In this document: one piece after another, positions 26,910 to 36,359 of the stretch
How positions within the stretch are numbered: position 1 is the stretch's first letter
Layout of the letters: the number at the start of each line of letters is the position of its first letter
Made by a program: the position numbers and the translations under genes
Source: Pectobacterium cacticida
GTDB taxonomy: Bacteria; Pseudomonadota; Gammaproteobacteria; Enterobacterales; Enterobacteriaceae
Direction of reading: 5' to 3'
Length of the DNA: 64,000 bases
NCBI RefSeq assembly: GCF_036885195.1
Contig: NZ_CP133656.1
Coordinates: 2,914,001-2,978,000 of the forward strand
Notes under the pieces: model-generated
What the model saw: the letters and a program-made list of their open reading frames with translations, nothing else
What the model was told of the DNA's origin: nothing
The model's database searches: none

Positions 26910-29372
26910 TTAGTGATTTTGATACTTTCGAGTGCGTCTCGTCGGTACCGTGTTCGCCGGATCGTCCGGCCAGAGATGCTTGGGATACCGTCCTTTCATT
27001 TCTTTTTGTACTTCTCGGTAAGCGCCTTGCCAAAATGCGGCCAAATCGCGCGTAATTTGCAGTGGTCGCTGCGCTGGCGACAACAGTTCTAATACCAGCG
27101 CCACACGCCCTTCCGCCAACCGCGGACTTTGCTGCTCGCCGAACATCTCCTGCATGCGCACGGATAATACTGGTGGCTTATCGTCATAATAAGCAATCGG
27201 CAAACGACTGCCGCCCGGCGCCGTATAGTGTGTGGGCAGCGCATTATCCAACCGCTGGCGCTGTGGCCAGTCCAACAACCGCAGCAGCGCCTCACTCAAA
27301 TTAATTTGGCGTAGCGCACGTAAATCCCGCACGCCGGACAGCGACGGCTGTAACCAGGTTTCCAGCGTAGCCACCAGCGTGTCGTCATCTACTGGCGGCC
27401 AGTCAACTTCAGGCATCCACTGGCGTGCGCATTGTAGCCGGGCGCGTAACTGTAACGCTGACGCATCCCAGTTTAGTGCCTGTAGCCCGCGATCACGAAT
27501 CCAGAGTAACAGCGCTTGCTGTAATGCCTCATCGGAAGGCTTGCTCAATGGGCGTGAACGTAGCGTCAAACAACCTATCTGGTCGCGCTGACTGGCGCGC
27601 AGCGTACCCTTTTCTTCGTCCCAGCGCACCACATTATGTTCATTTATTAATCTGGGCAGCCGTCGTTCCAGCCGTTCAATATCTAGCGGCAACGCCAGCA
27701 GTATCCGCGCATCCGCGCTTTGATTATTCTGTAAGAGCGCCGGAGTCAGCAACCACTCCGTACCCGACAGCGCGTCATCAGCCGACATCATCGCGCCACT
27801 TCCGTTAGCCAGTAGGTAACGCCCATCCTGACTACGCCGCCGGGCGATACGATCGGGGAAAGCCAGTGCCAATAATTCATCAGCGACACGGCTATCAATC
27901 CGTCCGACGTCAAGGGTACGTCCCGACCTTGCCGACAAACGACGCGTTAACTGTTTTGCCCGTTGCAGCCAATGCGGTAAAGGACGATGCAGCCAATCGG
28001 CCAGATTGATCGACCCGTTTCGCGGCGGCTCTTCGAGTATCGCCGCTAAACACCCCGCGGTGGCTAACACGTCAGGGCTTTGCTGTGAGGCGGCAAACAG
28101 CATCGTCGCCAGACGCGCGTCGCAGCCTAGCGCCGCGATCTTCCGCCCTTCGGCGCTTAACCGCTGCTTCTCATCGATAATGCCGAGCTGATGCAGCAGG
28201 CGACGGGCGGCGTGGAGCGCAGGCGCTGGGGGAATATCCAACCAGGTTAACTGCGTCACATCGGTGCATCCCCACTGTAATAAGTCCAACCAAACGCTGG
28301 TTAAATCACTATGCAATATCTCCGCTTCGCTTTGCGCCGCGGCGCGTTCTGCCTGTTCGCGAGAGCACAGATGCCAGCAAATACCGGGGCTTAAACGCCC
28401 GGCACGTCCGGCACGCTGCACCATGGAAGCCTGGCTGATTCGCTGTGTCACGAGTCGCGTGATACCGCTTTTCACATCAAAGATTGCGACACGTTCAAGA
28501 CCGCTGTCGACGACTAGCCGGATCCCTTCAATGGTCAGACTGGTTTCAGCAATATTGGTGGCCAACACCACTTTGCGACGACCTGGATTCGCAGGCAGGA
28601 TCGCCTTTTGCTGCTCCGCCAGCGTCAATGCGCCATACAAGGGACAGAGATCCGTCTCGCTCGATATGCTATTCGCCAGTAGCGCTTGCACACGATGGAT
28701 CTCCGCCACGCCGGGCAAAAAAAGCAACAGTGAACCCTCTTCTACACTGAGCAATCGTCGTACCTGTCGCGCCACCCCCTCTTCCAAACGCTCCTGATGG
28801 TTCAGAGGAACGTAATATCGCGTAACCGGATGACTGCGGCCTTCGGAAACGACGCAGAGGGCCTGCGGTAACAGCGCCGCCAATCGCGTATTATCGAGCG
28901 TCGCAGACATAATCAGCAGTTTTAAATCCTCGCGCAGCCCCTGCTGTACATCCAGTAGCAGCGCCAAGGCCACATCCCCCTGCACGCTACGCTCATGGAA
29001 TTCATCAAGGATAATCAGCGCCACGCCTTGCAGCGCCGCATCCTGTTGCAATAAACGGGTCAACATGCCTTCAGTCACCACTTCCAATCTTGTGGCGTCG
29101 CTTACGCGGCTCTCCGCACGCATGCGATAACCGATCGTTTGCCCCGGTTCTTCCCCTAACTGTTGTGCCAATCGCCAGGCGACGCTTTTGGCGGCCAGGC
29201 GACGCGGCTCCAGCATGATGATTCGCCCTGGTAATTTACCCTGTTGCAGTAATTGTAACGGTAGCCAGGTTGATTTCCCCGCCCCGGTTGGGGCATTGAG
29301 CAGCACCTGAGGCGCGGTATGCAGCGCGGTAATCACATCGTCCAGCACGGCGCTGACAGGCGGTAAAATCAC
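26910..29372 (-). CDS. hrpB: ATP-dependent RNA helicase HrpB
   Basis: 820 residues. Motif I NAPTGAGKST (about 26), motif Ia MLEPRRLAA, motif II LDEFHERS (a DEAH-type box reading DEFH), motif III SATL, motif V TNIAETSLTI and motif VI QRAGRAGR are all present, followed by HA2 and the HrpB-specific C-terminal domain ending near LWPDDPANTVPT. Its cellular RNA target in E. coli is not firmly known. The thpR (ligT) gene that lies beside it in E. coli is absent; sfsA follows divergently after 117 bases. Confidence 0.95.
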   Translation of the reverse strand: MILPPVSAVLDDVITALHTAPQVLLNAPTGAGKSTWLPLQLLQQGKLPGRIIMLEPRRLAAKSVAWRLAQQLGEEPGQTIGYRMRAESRVSDATRLEVVTEGMLTRLLQQDAALQGVALIILDEFHERSVQGDVALALLLDVQQGLREDLKLLIMSATLDNTRLAALLPQALCVVSEGRSHPVTRYYVPLNHQERLEEGVARQVRRLLSVEEGSLLLFLPGVAEIHRVQALLANSISSETDLCPLYGALTLAEQQKAILPANPGRRKVVLATNIAETSLTIEGIRLVVDSGLERVAIFDVKSGITRLVTQRISQASMVQRAGRAGRLSPGICWHLCSREQAERAAAQSEAEILHSDLTSVWLDLLQWGCTDVTQLTWLDIPPAPALHAARRLLHQLGIIDEKQRLSAEGRKIAALGCDARLATMLFAASQQSPDVLATAGCLAAILEEPPRNGSINLADWLHRPLPHWLQRAKQLTRRLSARSGRTLDVGRIDSRVADELLALAFPDRIARRRSQDGRYLLANGSGAMMSADDALSGTEWLLTPALLQNNQSADARILLALPLDIERLERRLPRLINEHNVVRWDEEKGTLRASQRDQIGCLTLRSRPLSKPSDEALQQALLLWIRDRGLQALNWDASALQLRARLQCARQWMPEVDWPPVDDDTLVATLETWLQPSLSGVRDLRALRQINLSEALLRLLDWPQRQRLDNALPTHYTAPGGSRLPIAYYDDKPPVLSVRMQEMFGEQQSPRLAEGRVALVLELLSPAQRPLQITRDLAAFWQGAYREVQKEMKGRYPKHLWPDDPANTVPTRRTRKYQNH

Positions 29373-29489
29373 AACCCTCTCCCCATAAGGTTAACTTTTA
29401 GCGACGCACATTGTAGCATCTGGACAAATATCGCCTTAGATGGAATCCACAATCCGCAGGATGCCCCCCTAGTAATAAACAGGAGAAAA

Positions 29490-30194
29490 ATGGACTATAC
29501 CCCACGTTTACAACCTGCTCGATTGATTAAACGTTACAAACGTTTTTTAGCCGATATTGTCACCCCAGAGGGGAGGCAACTCACTCTCCATTGCGCTAAT
29601 ACGGGGGCGATGACGGGCTGTGCGACACCCGGCGATACCGTTTGGTATACGACTTCCGATAACCCTAAGCGTAAATATCCGCATAGTTGGGAGCTGACAG
29701 AAACATCGCAACACCACTGGATTTGCGTCAATACTTTGCGTGCCAACACATTATTATCCGAAGCATTAATGGACAATCGCATTGCGGAATTGTCAGGCTA
29801 CTCGGTGGTAAAAAAGGAAGTCAGATATGGTTCAGAAAATAGCCGCATAGACTTACTTTTACAGGCACCGGATAGGATTGACTGCTATATTGAGGTGAAA
29901 TCTGTCACATTGTTGCAACATGGATGTGGTTACTTTCCTGATGCAGTGACACTCAGAGGGCAGAAGCATCTGCGTGAACTCCATCAGATGGTTTCCAATG
30001 GAAAGCGTGCAGTACTCTTTTTCGCCGTGCTCCATTCCGGAATCCATCAGGTTTCACCCGCCCGACATATTGATTCACGCTATGCGGAATTATTTACCGC
30101 CGCACAGCGAGCGGGGGTTGAAATTATATGTTACGGCGCCACATTGTGCCCCGATGGTATTTCATTAACACATAGACTACCGTTGTTGGGATGA
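29490..30194 (+). CDS. sfsA: sugar fermentation stimulation protein A
   Basis: 234 residues, full length. SfsA was found as a multicopy activator of maltose genes in E. coli and has a nuclease-like fold: the motifs GSENSRIDLLL and CYIEVKSVTLL (Asp, Glu-x-Lys spacing) fit a PD-(D/E)XK core. Its true role is unsettled. AGGAG lies 6 bases before the start. Codon use is more AT-rich than its neighbours in its second half. It precedes dksA as in E. coli. Confidence 0.93.
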   Translation: MDYTPRLQPARLIKRYKRFLADIVTPEGRQLTLHCANTGAMTGCATPGDTVWYTTSDNPKRKYPHSWELTETSQHHWICVNTLRANTLLSEALMDNRIAELSGYSVVKKEVRYGSENSRIDLLLQAPDRIDCYIEVKSVTLLQHGCGYFPDAVTLRGQKHLRELHQMVSNGKRAVLFFAVLHSGIHQVSPARHIDSRYAELFTAAQRAGVEIICYGATLCPDGISLTHRLPLLG

Positions 30195-30461
30195 GGCATA
30201 AGCATTGCATAACACGCCAGATAGACCGCCAAAGGCGTAACACATTGTTTATTATTTAATGTAGGAAGGTTGTTCCTCACACTTTATCAGGTCGGTGTCA
30301 GGAAGCATTGCCAACCCCATCTTCATCTGCTATTTATAGCGGCCTGTTTTTTCCCCCATTTGGGGCCGATATACCCAGATCGTTGAAGTTTTGCTTAGTA
30401 ACACCGCAACTTCACGACATAAACGGGTATTATGCGTGTCGTGTTATGTAGGAGAAGCAAC

Positions 30462-30917
30462 ATGCAAGAAGGGCAAAACCGTAAGACATCTTCTCTGAGC
30501 ATTCTCGCAATTGCCGGAGTAGAGCCGTACCAGGAGAAGCCGGGCGAAGAGTATATGAATGACGCTCAGCTAGCTCATTTCAAGCGTATTCTTGAAGCAT
30601 GGCGCAACCAACTCATGAATGAAGTGGATCGTACTGTCTCGCACATGCGCGATGAGGCCGCTAATTTTCCCGACCCCGTGGATCGCGCCGCGCAGGAAGA
30701 AGAGTTCAGTCTGGAGCTACGTAACCGTGACCGTGAGCGCAAATTGATCAAAAAGATCGCGAAAACGCTACAAAAGATCGAGGATGAGGATTTCGGATTC
30801 TGCGAATCCTGTGGCGTCGAGATTGGCATCCGCCGTTTGGAGGCTCGTCCAACTGCCGATCTGTGTATCGACTGTAAGACACTGGCGGAGATACGCGAAA
30901 AACAAATGGCGGGGTAA
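30462..30917 (+). CDS. dksA: RNA polymerase-binding transcription factor DksA
   Basis: 151 residues from ATG 30462, preceded by AGGAGAAG; an upstream in-frame ATG at 30432 is not used by the family. It binds the RNA polymerase secondary channel and, with ppGpp, represses rRNA and activates amino-acid promoters. The coiled-coil tip acids Asp71 and Asp74 lie in NFPDPVDRAAQ, and a four-Cys zinc finger uses Cys114, 117, 135 and 138. Practically the E. coli sequence. Confidence 0.98.
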   Translation: MQEGQNRKTSSLSILAIAGVEPYQEKPGEEYMNDAQLAHFKRILEAWRNQLMNEVDRTVSHMRDEAANFPDPVDRAAQEEEFSLELRNRDRERKLIKKIAKTLQKIEDEDFGFCESCGVEIGIRRLEARPTADLCIDCKTLAEIREKQMAG

Positions 30918-31045
30918 CCTTCCTATCCGGTTTCGGCTTCTGCCACAGGCAGCAGCCGAAACCGGAATATTGATTGTGGTTGAATGATGTTCTTTTCCCT
31001 ATCTTCTGTCTGGATGATAGGTTGACGAGATAGCACCCATTTCTT

Positions 31046-31978
31046 ATGTCCGAAACCGTTGGTTTTACTCAATCCGACCGCTATGTCGGACGCTTTGCCC
31101 CCTCCCCTTCTGGCGACCTGCATTTTGGCTCGCTCATTGCCGCACTCGGTAGTTATCTACAGGCGCGTTCTCAGCAAGGGCGCTGGCTGGTACGTATTGA
31201 AGACATCGACCCACCACGGGAAATTCCCGGCGCAGCGTCTCGCATCCTCCAGCAGTTAGAACACTATGGCCTATACTGGGATGGCGATGTCATGTACCAG
31301 TCTCAGCGCCATGCGCGTTACCACGAAATCCTTCAGCAGCTACAGCAACAGGGAATGAGCTATTACTGCACCTGTACGCGTAGCCGCATTCAACAATTAG
31401 GCGGGCGCTATGACGGACATTGTCGCACCCTCAATTTGCCTGACAAAAACGCCGCACTACGCTTGCGTCAGACAATGCCGGTATTTCACTTCCACGACAG
31501 GCTACGTGGCGAGCTATATGCTGACGCGGCGCTCGCTCAGGAAGATTTTATTATTCGCCGTCGTGACGGACTGTTCGCCTATAATCTGGCCGTGGTGATC
31601 GACGATAACGATCAGGGCGTCACGGAGATCGTGCGCGGCGCCGATCTTATCGAACCTACCGTCAGGCAACTTTCGCTCTACCAACAACTCGGCTATGCGA
31701 TCCCAACCTATGTGCATCTGCCGCTGGTTCTAAATGAAGAGGGAAACAAACTTTCCAAACAGAATCATGCACCGGCGCTGCCACACGGCGATCCGCGTCC
31801 CGTGCTACTTGCCGCGCTACAATTTTTGCACCAGCCGCTGCCGGAAAATGGGCAAGATATGTCGCTTTCAGCCCTTATTGCCTGGGCTATCGCGCACTGG
31901 TCTCTGGAACGCGTCCCGTTAGAGGCGGCAATAAACGCGTCCGCGATCACATCAGCATTCTCAAAGGGGAATTGGTGA
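31046..31978 (+). CDS. gluQ: glutamyl-Q tRNA(Asp) synthetase
   Basis: 310 residues: a truncated glutamyl-tRNA synthetase lacking the anticodon-binding domain. HIGH-like motif RFAPSPSGDLHFGSL (residues 16-30), Cys-x-Cys and Cys zinc ligands in YYCTCTRSRI and GHCRTL, and KMSKS-like NKLSKQNHA (about 233). It attaches glutamate to the queuosine base at position 34 of tRNA-Asp, two genes for which lie in this window. The dksA-gluQ-pcnB order matches E. coli. Confidence 0.95.
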   Translation: MSETVGFTQSDRYVGRFAPSPSGDLHFGSLIAALGSYLQARSQQGRWLVRIEDIDPPREIPGAASRILQQLEHYGLYWDGDVMYQSQRHARYHEILQQLQQQGMSYYCTCTRSRIQQLGGRYDGHCRTLNLPDKNAALRLRQTMPVFHFHDRLRGELYADAALAQEDFIIRRRDGLFAYNLAVVIDDNDQGVTEIVRGADLIEPTVRQLSLYQQLGYAIPTYVHLPLVLNEEGNKLSKQNHAPALPHGDPRPVLLAALQFLHQPLPENGQDMSLSALIAWAIAHWSLERVPLEAAINASAITSAFSKGNW

Positions 31979-32105
31979 GCTATGATTAGCCGCTATTTTT
32001 AGTGATACGTTTTTGACGCTATCACGCTCGTGGGCCGTTACCGGGACAATGTTGAAAAGAGATTCCGGTCGTTGTTAGCTGTGCCACTGATTATCCATGA
32101 CTATC

Positions 32106-32118
32106 GAGGTGTATTATC
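32106..32118 (+). promoter_or_regulatory. ribosome site and non-AUG start region of pcnB
   Basis: GAGG at 32106-32109 stands 6 bases before ATC 32116 and 3 bases before ATT 32113. The codons after ATC read F-S-R-V-A-N-F-C-R-K-V-L, matching E. coli PcnB residues 2-13 (F-T-R-V-A-N-F-C-R-K-V-L), whose known start is AUU. No ATG or GTG is available in frame here. Confidence 0.7.
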
Positions 32119-33528
32119 TTTTCCCGAGTTGCTAATTTTTGCCGTAAAGTATTGAATCGTGAGAACGAAAGCGTTGAACCACAGGAGCCGCCTCGCCCTC
32201 TGACGGTGATCCCGCGTGATCAACATACTATTTCACGCAGCGATATCAGCGATAATGCGCTGAAAGTACTTTATCGCCTGAACAAAGCGGGCTACGAGGC
32301 TTATCTGGTTGGCGGCGGCGTGCGCGATCTGCTGTTAGGCAAAAAGCCAAAAGATTTCGATATCACCACCAACGCTACGCCGGACCAGGTGCGCAAGTTA
32401 TTCCGCAATTGCCGTTTGGTCGGTCGTCGTTTCCGCCTTGCTCATATTATGTTTGGGCCTGAGGTCATTGAGGTCGCCACGTTCCGCGGCCATCACGATC
32501 AGCATCAGGAACAACAGGAAGTTAAGAATTCCTCTCAGCAAGCGCAGAGCGGTATGCTATTACGCGACAATGTTTTCGGGTCGGTTGAAGAAGACGCTCA
32601 ACGCCGCGATTTTTCGATCAATAGCCTCTATTACAACATCTCTGATTTCAGCGTTCACGACTATACCGGTGGCCTGAACGATCTGCGTCAAGGCGTCATT
32701 CGTATGATTGGCGATCCTGAGACGCGCTATCGTGAAGATCCGGTGCGAATGCTGCGCGCTGTCCGTTTCGCCGCCAAATTAAACATGACGATCAGTCCAG
32801 AAACCGCCGAACCCATTCCTCGTTTATCTCCGCTATTGCACGACATTCCTGCGGCTCGGATGTTTGAAGAAGCGCTGAAGCTGCTCCAATCGGGTTATGG
32901 TTATGCGACTTACAAATTGCTGTGTGAATATCAGCTGTTCCAACCGCTTTTCCCACTGCTAAGTCGCCATTTCACGCCTGAAGGCGACTCTACGTTAGAG
33001 CGTATGATCAAGCAGGTTCTCAAAAACACCGACCAACGCTTGCAAAATAACATGCGCGTCAATCCGGCATTTTTGTTCTCTGCCATGCTGTGGTATCCGC
33101 TGGTTGAACACGCGCAGAAATTGGCTCAGGAAGGCGGCCTCGCCTATTTCGATGCTTTTTCACTCGCGATGAACGACATTCTGGATGAACAGTGCCGTTC
33201 TCTGGCGATACCTAAGCGTATTACGTCCTTAGTGCGAGATATTTGGCAGCTACAAACCCGCCTGTCTCGTCGTCATGGTAAACGCGCCTATAAACTGATG
33301 GAACATCCAAAATTCCGCGCCGCGTATGATCTACTATGCTTACGTGCCGAAATCGAAAATCATCAGGAACTGCTGCGTTTGGCCCAATGGTGGGGAGAAT
33401 TTCAGGTTGCCCCACCGCCACGTCAGCAAGCCATGCTGAGATCTCTGGATGACGGCCCGCTACCCCACCGTCGTTCTCGCCCTCGTCGACCACGCAAACC
33501 AGCAGTGGCGCGCCGGGATCAAGCCTGA
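32116..33528 (+). CDS. pcnB: poly(A) polymerase I, rare non-AUG start
   Basis: About 470 residues if started at ATC 32116 (ATT 32113 also possible); a TTG at 32152 would remove the 12 conserved N-terminal residues. The enzyme adds 3' poly(A) tails that mark RNAs for decay. The nucleotidyltransferase signature GGGVRDLLLGKKPKDFDITT holds catalytic Asp80 and Asp82; RRFRLAH, RRDF and REDPVRMLRAVRFAAK follow, and the tail is the basic, Arg/Pro-rich stretch seen in the family. In E. coli the rare start keeps PcnB low because the enzyme is toxic in excess. The stop overlaps the folK start (TGATG). Confidence 0.93.
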   Translation: MFSRVANFCRKVLNRENESVEPQEPPRPLTVIPRDQHTISRSDISDNALKVLYRLNKAGYEAYLVGGGVRDLLLGKKPKDFDITTNATPDQVRKLFRNCRLVGRRFRLAHIMFGPEVIEVATFRGHHDQHQEQQEVKNSSQQAQSGMLLRDNVFGSVEEDAQRRDFSINSLYYNISDFSVHDYTGGLNDLRQGVIRMIGDPETRYREDPVRMLRAVRFAAKLNMTISPETAEPIPRLSPLLHDIPAARMFEEALKLLQSGYGYATYKLLCEYQLFQPLFPLLSRHFTPEGDSTLERMIKQVLKNTDQRLQNNMRVNPAFLFSAMLWYPLVEHAQKLAQEGGLAYFDAFSLAMNDILDEQCRSLAIPKRITSLVRDIWQLQTRLSRRHGKRAYKLMEHPKFRAAYDLLCLRAEIENHQELLRLAQWWGEFQVAPPPRQQAMLRSLDDGPLPHRRSRPRRPRKPAVARRDQA

Positions 33529-34019
33529 TGGCGCGTGTCTATGTAGCGCTGGGCAGTAATCTTGCCCAGCCGTTGTTACAGGTGCGCGCGGCCTTGTCTG
33601 CTCTGGATTCCATCCCTCATACCCGCGTCGTTTGCTGTTCCTCTTTTTATCGTAGCCGCCCGCTTGGCCCACAAGATCAACCGGATTATCTCAATGCGGT
33701 CGTTGAACTAGAGACCACCTTAGCGGCAGAATCGCTGCTCGACCACACTCAGGCAATTGAGCAAGACCAAGGTCGAGAACGCAAAGAACATCGCTGGGGA
33801 CCACGCACCTTGGATCTAGATATTCTGCTGTTCGACAATTTGATCATTCGAACCGAACGCCTGACCGTTCCGCATTATGATATGAAGAATCGCGAATTCA
33901 TGCTCTATCCGCTCGCGGAGATCGCCCCTGATCTACGCTTTCCCGACGGAGAAACACTCGCCCAGCGGTTAACTCAAGTCGATCGCAATGGATTAACGCT
34001 ATGGGACAATCGGTCGTAG
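33528..34019 (+). CDS. folK: 6-hydroxymethyl-dihydropterin pyrophosphokinase
   Basis: 163 residues. HPPK transfers pyrophosphate from ATP to 6-hydroxymethyl-7,8-dihydropterin in folate synthesis. Visible motifs are YVALGSNL (residues 4-11), FYRSRPLGPQDQPDYLNAV and RWGPRTLDLDILLFDN with the two metal-binding Asp residues, plus LTVPHYDMKNREFMLYPL. It is translationally coupled to pcnB by a one-base overlap. Confidence 0.96.
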   Translation: MARVYVALGSNLAQPLLQVRAALSALDSIPHTRVVCCSSFYRSRPLGPQDQPDYLNAVVELETTLAAESLLDHTQAIEQDQGRERKEHRWGPRTLDLDILLFDNLIIRTERLTVPHYDMKNREFMLYPLAEIAPDLRFPDGETLAQRLTQVDRNGLTLWDNRS

Positions 34020-34161
34020 AATAACAAGAGGCCGTCTGGGAAAATCTTCACCCAACATTATCGCCTCTGTTACTTGCCATACGACGGAGGTATCGTTACA
34101 CGTCTGCTTACATTAGAATGTTTCTCTTAATGTTTTACCCTATTGACATAGGAAGACCGTC

Positions 34162-34956
34162 ATGAAACCGACGACTATTTCCCATTTGCGCCAATGGAAA
34201 CAAGAGAAACGGAAATTCGCCACGATCACCGCTTACGACGCCAGTTTTTCTCGCCTGTTTTTTGAACAGGGCATCCGCGTGATGCTGGTCGGTGATTCTT
34301 TGGGTATGACGGTACAGGGTCACGGTTCTACATTGCCCGTGACGACATGCGATATTGTTTATCATACGCAGTGCGTCCGTCGCGGCGCACCGCAGGCCTT
34401 AGTCCTCTCCGACATGCCTTTTATGACCTATGCCACGCCAGAACAAACCTTCAGTCAGGCCGCAGAACTGATGCGCGCCGGTGCCAATATGGTGAAGCTG
34501 GAAGGCGGAAGCTGGCTTGCGCCGACAGTGAGCATGCTCACGGAACGCGCCGTGCCCGTGTGTGGTCATTTAGGGCTGACGCCGCAGTCCGTCAATATCT
34601 TCGGTGGTTACAAAATCCAGGGGCGCAATGAAGATGATGCCAATCAATTGCTGGCCGATGCGCGCGCGCTTGAAGCCGCAGGCGCCCAGTTGCTGGTGCT
34701 GGAATGCGTTCCCGTCGCATTGGCTAAACGCGTCACAGATGCGCTGTCGATTCCGGTGATCGGTATTGGCGCTGGCAATGTTACCGACGGTCAGATTTTG
34801 GTGATGCACGATGCCTTAGGTATTACCGGTGACAATACCCCCACGTTCGCCAAGAACTTTTTGGCGCAGAGTGGTGATATTCGCACCGCAGTGCGGTTAT
34901 ATGTACAAGAAGTAGAACAAGGTATTTATCCGGCCGACGCGCATTCGTTTCATTAA
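34162..34956 (+). CDS. panB: 3-methyl-2-oxobutanoate hydroxymethyltransferase
   Basis: 264 residues, full length. It adds a hydroxymethyl group from 5,10-methylene-THF to 2-oxoisovalerate, the first step to pantoate. Conserved segments are ITAYDASFSRLF, MLVGDSLGMTVQGH (metal-binding Asp), DMPFMTYATPEQ, MVKLEGG and GIGAGNVTDGQILVMHDALG. AGGAAG precedes the ATG. It opens the panBCD group, transcribed in line with folK after a 142-bp gap. Confidence 0.97.
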   Translation: MKPTTISHLRQWKQEKRKFATITAYDASFSRLFFEQGIRVMLVGDSLGMTVQGHGSTLPVTTCDIVYHTQCVRRGAPQALVLSDMPFMTYATPEQTFSQAAELMRAGANMVKLEGGSWLAPTVSMLTERAVPVCGHLGLTPQSVNIFGGYKIQGRNEDDANQLLADARALEAAGAQLLVLECVPVALAKRVTDALSIPVIGIGAGNVTDGQILVMHDALGITGDNTPTFAKNFLAQSGDIRTAVRLYVQEVEQGIYPADAHSFH

Positions 34957-35051
34957 CTCATGTAGGTGACTGAAACGCAGTAGCCCCCGGTATTTCGGTC
35001 TTAAACGATCGATATTCATTCCATAATCAATCTGTTGTAAGGAGTACGGGC

Positions 35052-35906
35052 GTGTTAATTATCGAAACTCCTCTACTGTTGCGCCGTGAAATTCGTCGTT
35101 GGCGACAGGAAGGAAAACGTATTGCGTTAGTTCCCACCATGGGGAATCTGCATGATGGGCATATGACGCTAGTTGATGAGGCAAGGGCGCGCGCTGATAT
35201 CGTTGTTGTCAGCGTGTTTGTTAATCCCATGCAGTTTGAGCGACCCGATGATTTGGCCAGTTACCCGCGAACGTTGCAAGAAGACTGCGAGAAATTGAAT
35301 CGCCGTGGCGCCGATCTGGTTTTCGCTCCCAGCCCAGATGTGATATACCCAAATGGCCTGGCGTCGCAAACCTTTGTCGATGTGCCGGGCCTGTCTTCTA
35401 TGTTGGAAGGCGCCAGCCGCCCCGGTCACTTTCGCGGTGTTGCTACTATCGTCAGCAAGCTCTTTAATTTGGTACAGCCGGACGTCGCTTGCTTCGGTGA
35501 AAAGGATTACCAACAGCTAGCGCTGATTCGGCAGCTTGTCCGTGATATGGGGTATGACATTGATATTATTGGCGTCCCTATCGTGCGGGCGAAAGACGGT
35601 TTGGCTCTGAGTTCACGCAATGGCTATCTCAGTGCCGAAGAGCGTCAGCGTGCACCGACGCTATATAAACTGATGATGGCGCTGTCGGCACAATTAAAAG
35701 AAGGCGATCGCCAGATAGATACCTTGCTGGAACAGACAGCAGAAAAGCTACGCGAAGCAGGCTTTACGCCTGATGAACTGTTTATCCGCGATGCAGATAC
35801 GCTGCAACCATTGAGCGCCGCCAGTACGCGTGCCGTGATCTTGATGGCTGCCTGGTTAGGCAAGGCTAGATTGATTGATAACCACCAGGTTGATTTGACT
35901 GTATAA
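35052..35906 (+). CDS. panC: pantothenate synthetase
   Basis: 284 residues from a GTG start with AAGGAG upstream. It joins pantoate and beta-alanine with ATP via a pantoyl-adenylate. VPTMGNLHDGHMTLV holds the HIGH-like HDGH, FGEKDYQQL the substrate Lys, and LSSRNGYLS the KMSKS-like loop. It lies 95 bases after panB and 16 before panD. Confidence 0.97.
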   Translation: MLIIETPLLLRREIRRWRQEGKRIALVPTMGNLHDGHMTLVDEARARADIVVVSVFVNPMQFERPDDLASYPRTLQEDCEKLNRRGADLVFAPSPDVIYPNGLASQTFVDVPGLSSMLEGASRPGHFRGVATIVSKLFNLVQPDVACFGEKDYQQLALIRQLVRDMGYDIDIIGVPIVRAKDGLALSSRNGYLSAEERQRAPTLYKLMMALSAQLKEGDRQIDTLLEQTAEKLREAGFTPDELFIRDADTLQPLSAASTRAVILMAAWLGKARLIDNHQVDLTV

Positions 35907-35922
35907 ATCGAGGTAATAAAGA

Positions 35923-36303
35923 ATGATACGCACTATGCTGCAAGGCAAGCTGCACCGGGTCAAAGTCACTCAGGCTGACTTGAATTATGAAGGCTCTTGC
36001 GCCATCGATCAGGATTTTCTGGAAGCAGCAGGCATTCTGGAATATGAAGCGATTGATATCTACAACGTTGATAACGGTCAGCGTTTCTCAACTTATGCCA
36101 TTGCTGGCGAAAGGGGTTCACGGATTATCTCGGTGAACGGCGCCGCTGCGCGCTGCGCCTGTGTCGGCGACAAGCTGATTATCTGTTCCTACGTACAGAT
36201 GCCCGACGAACAGGCCAGAGAACATCACCCCAAAGTAGCCTATTTTTCTGGCGATAACGAGTTGCAACGCAAGGCAAAAGCCATTCCGGTTCAGGTAGCC
36301 TAA
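35923..36303 (+). CDS. panD: aspartate 1-decarboxylase (pyruvoyl enzyme)
   Basis: 126 residues. It makes beta-alanine from aspartate for panC. The proenzyme cleaves between Gly24 and Ser25 (NYEGSCAID) to form the pyruvoyl cofactor; in enterics this needs PanZ. Lys9 and Tyr58-region residues of the active site are present (EAIDIYNVDNGQRFSTY). GAGG lies before the start. No gene separates panC and panD, whereas E. coli has one there. Confidence 0.97.
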   Translation: MIRTMLQGKLHRVKVTQADLNYEGSCAIDQDFLEAAGILEYEAIDIYNVDNGQRFSTYAIAGERGSRIISVNGAAARCACVGDKLIICSYVQMPDEQAREHHPKVAYFSGDNELQRKAKAIPVQVA

Positions 36304-36314
36304 TCGCTAATAAG

Positions 36315-36338
36315 CAAAAGGCGGTGTTACCACCGCCT
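36315..36338. terminator. terminator between panD and yadH
   Basis: AGGCGGTG-TTAC-CACCGCCT stem between convergent genes. On the minus strand it is followed by TTTTGCTTA, so it best fits the end of the region on that side but can serve panD too. Confidence 0.65.
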
Positions 36339-36359
36339 ATATGAATACAACGCCGACAG

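Noticed and set aside
32152..32154. TTG as the pcnB start
   Set aside because: It discards 12 residues conserved with E. coli PcnB and has no ribosome site at the right spacing.
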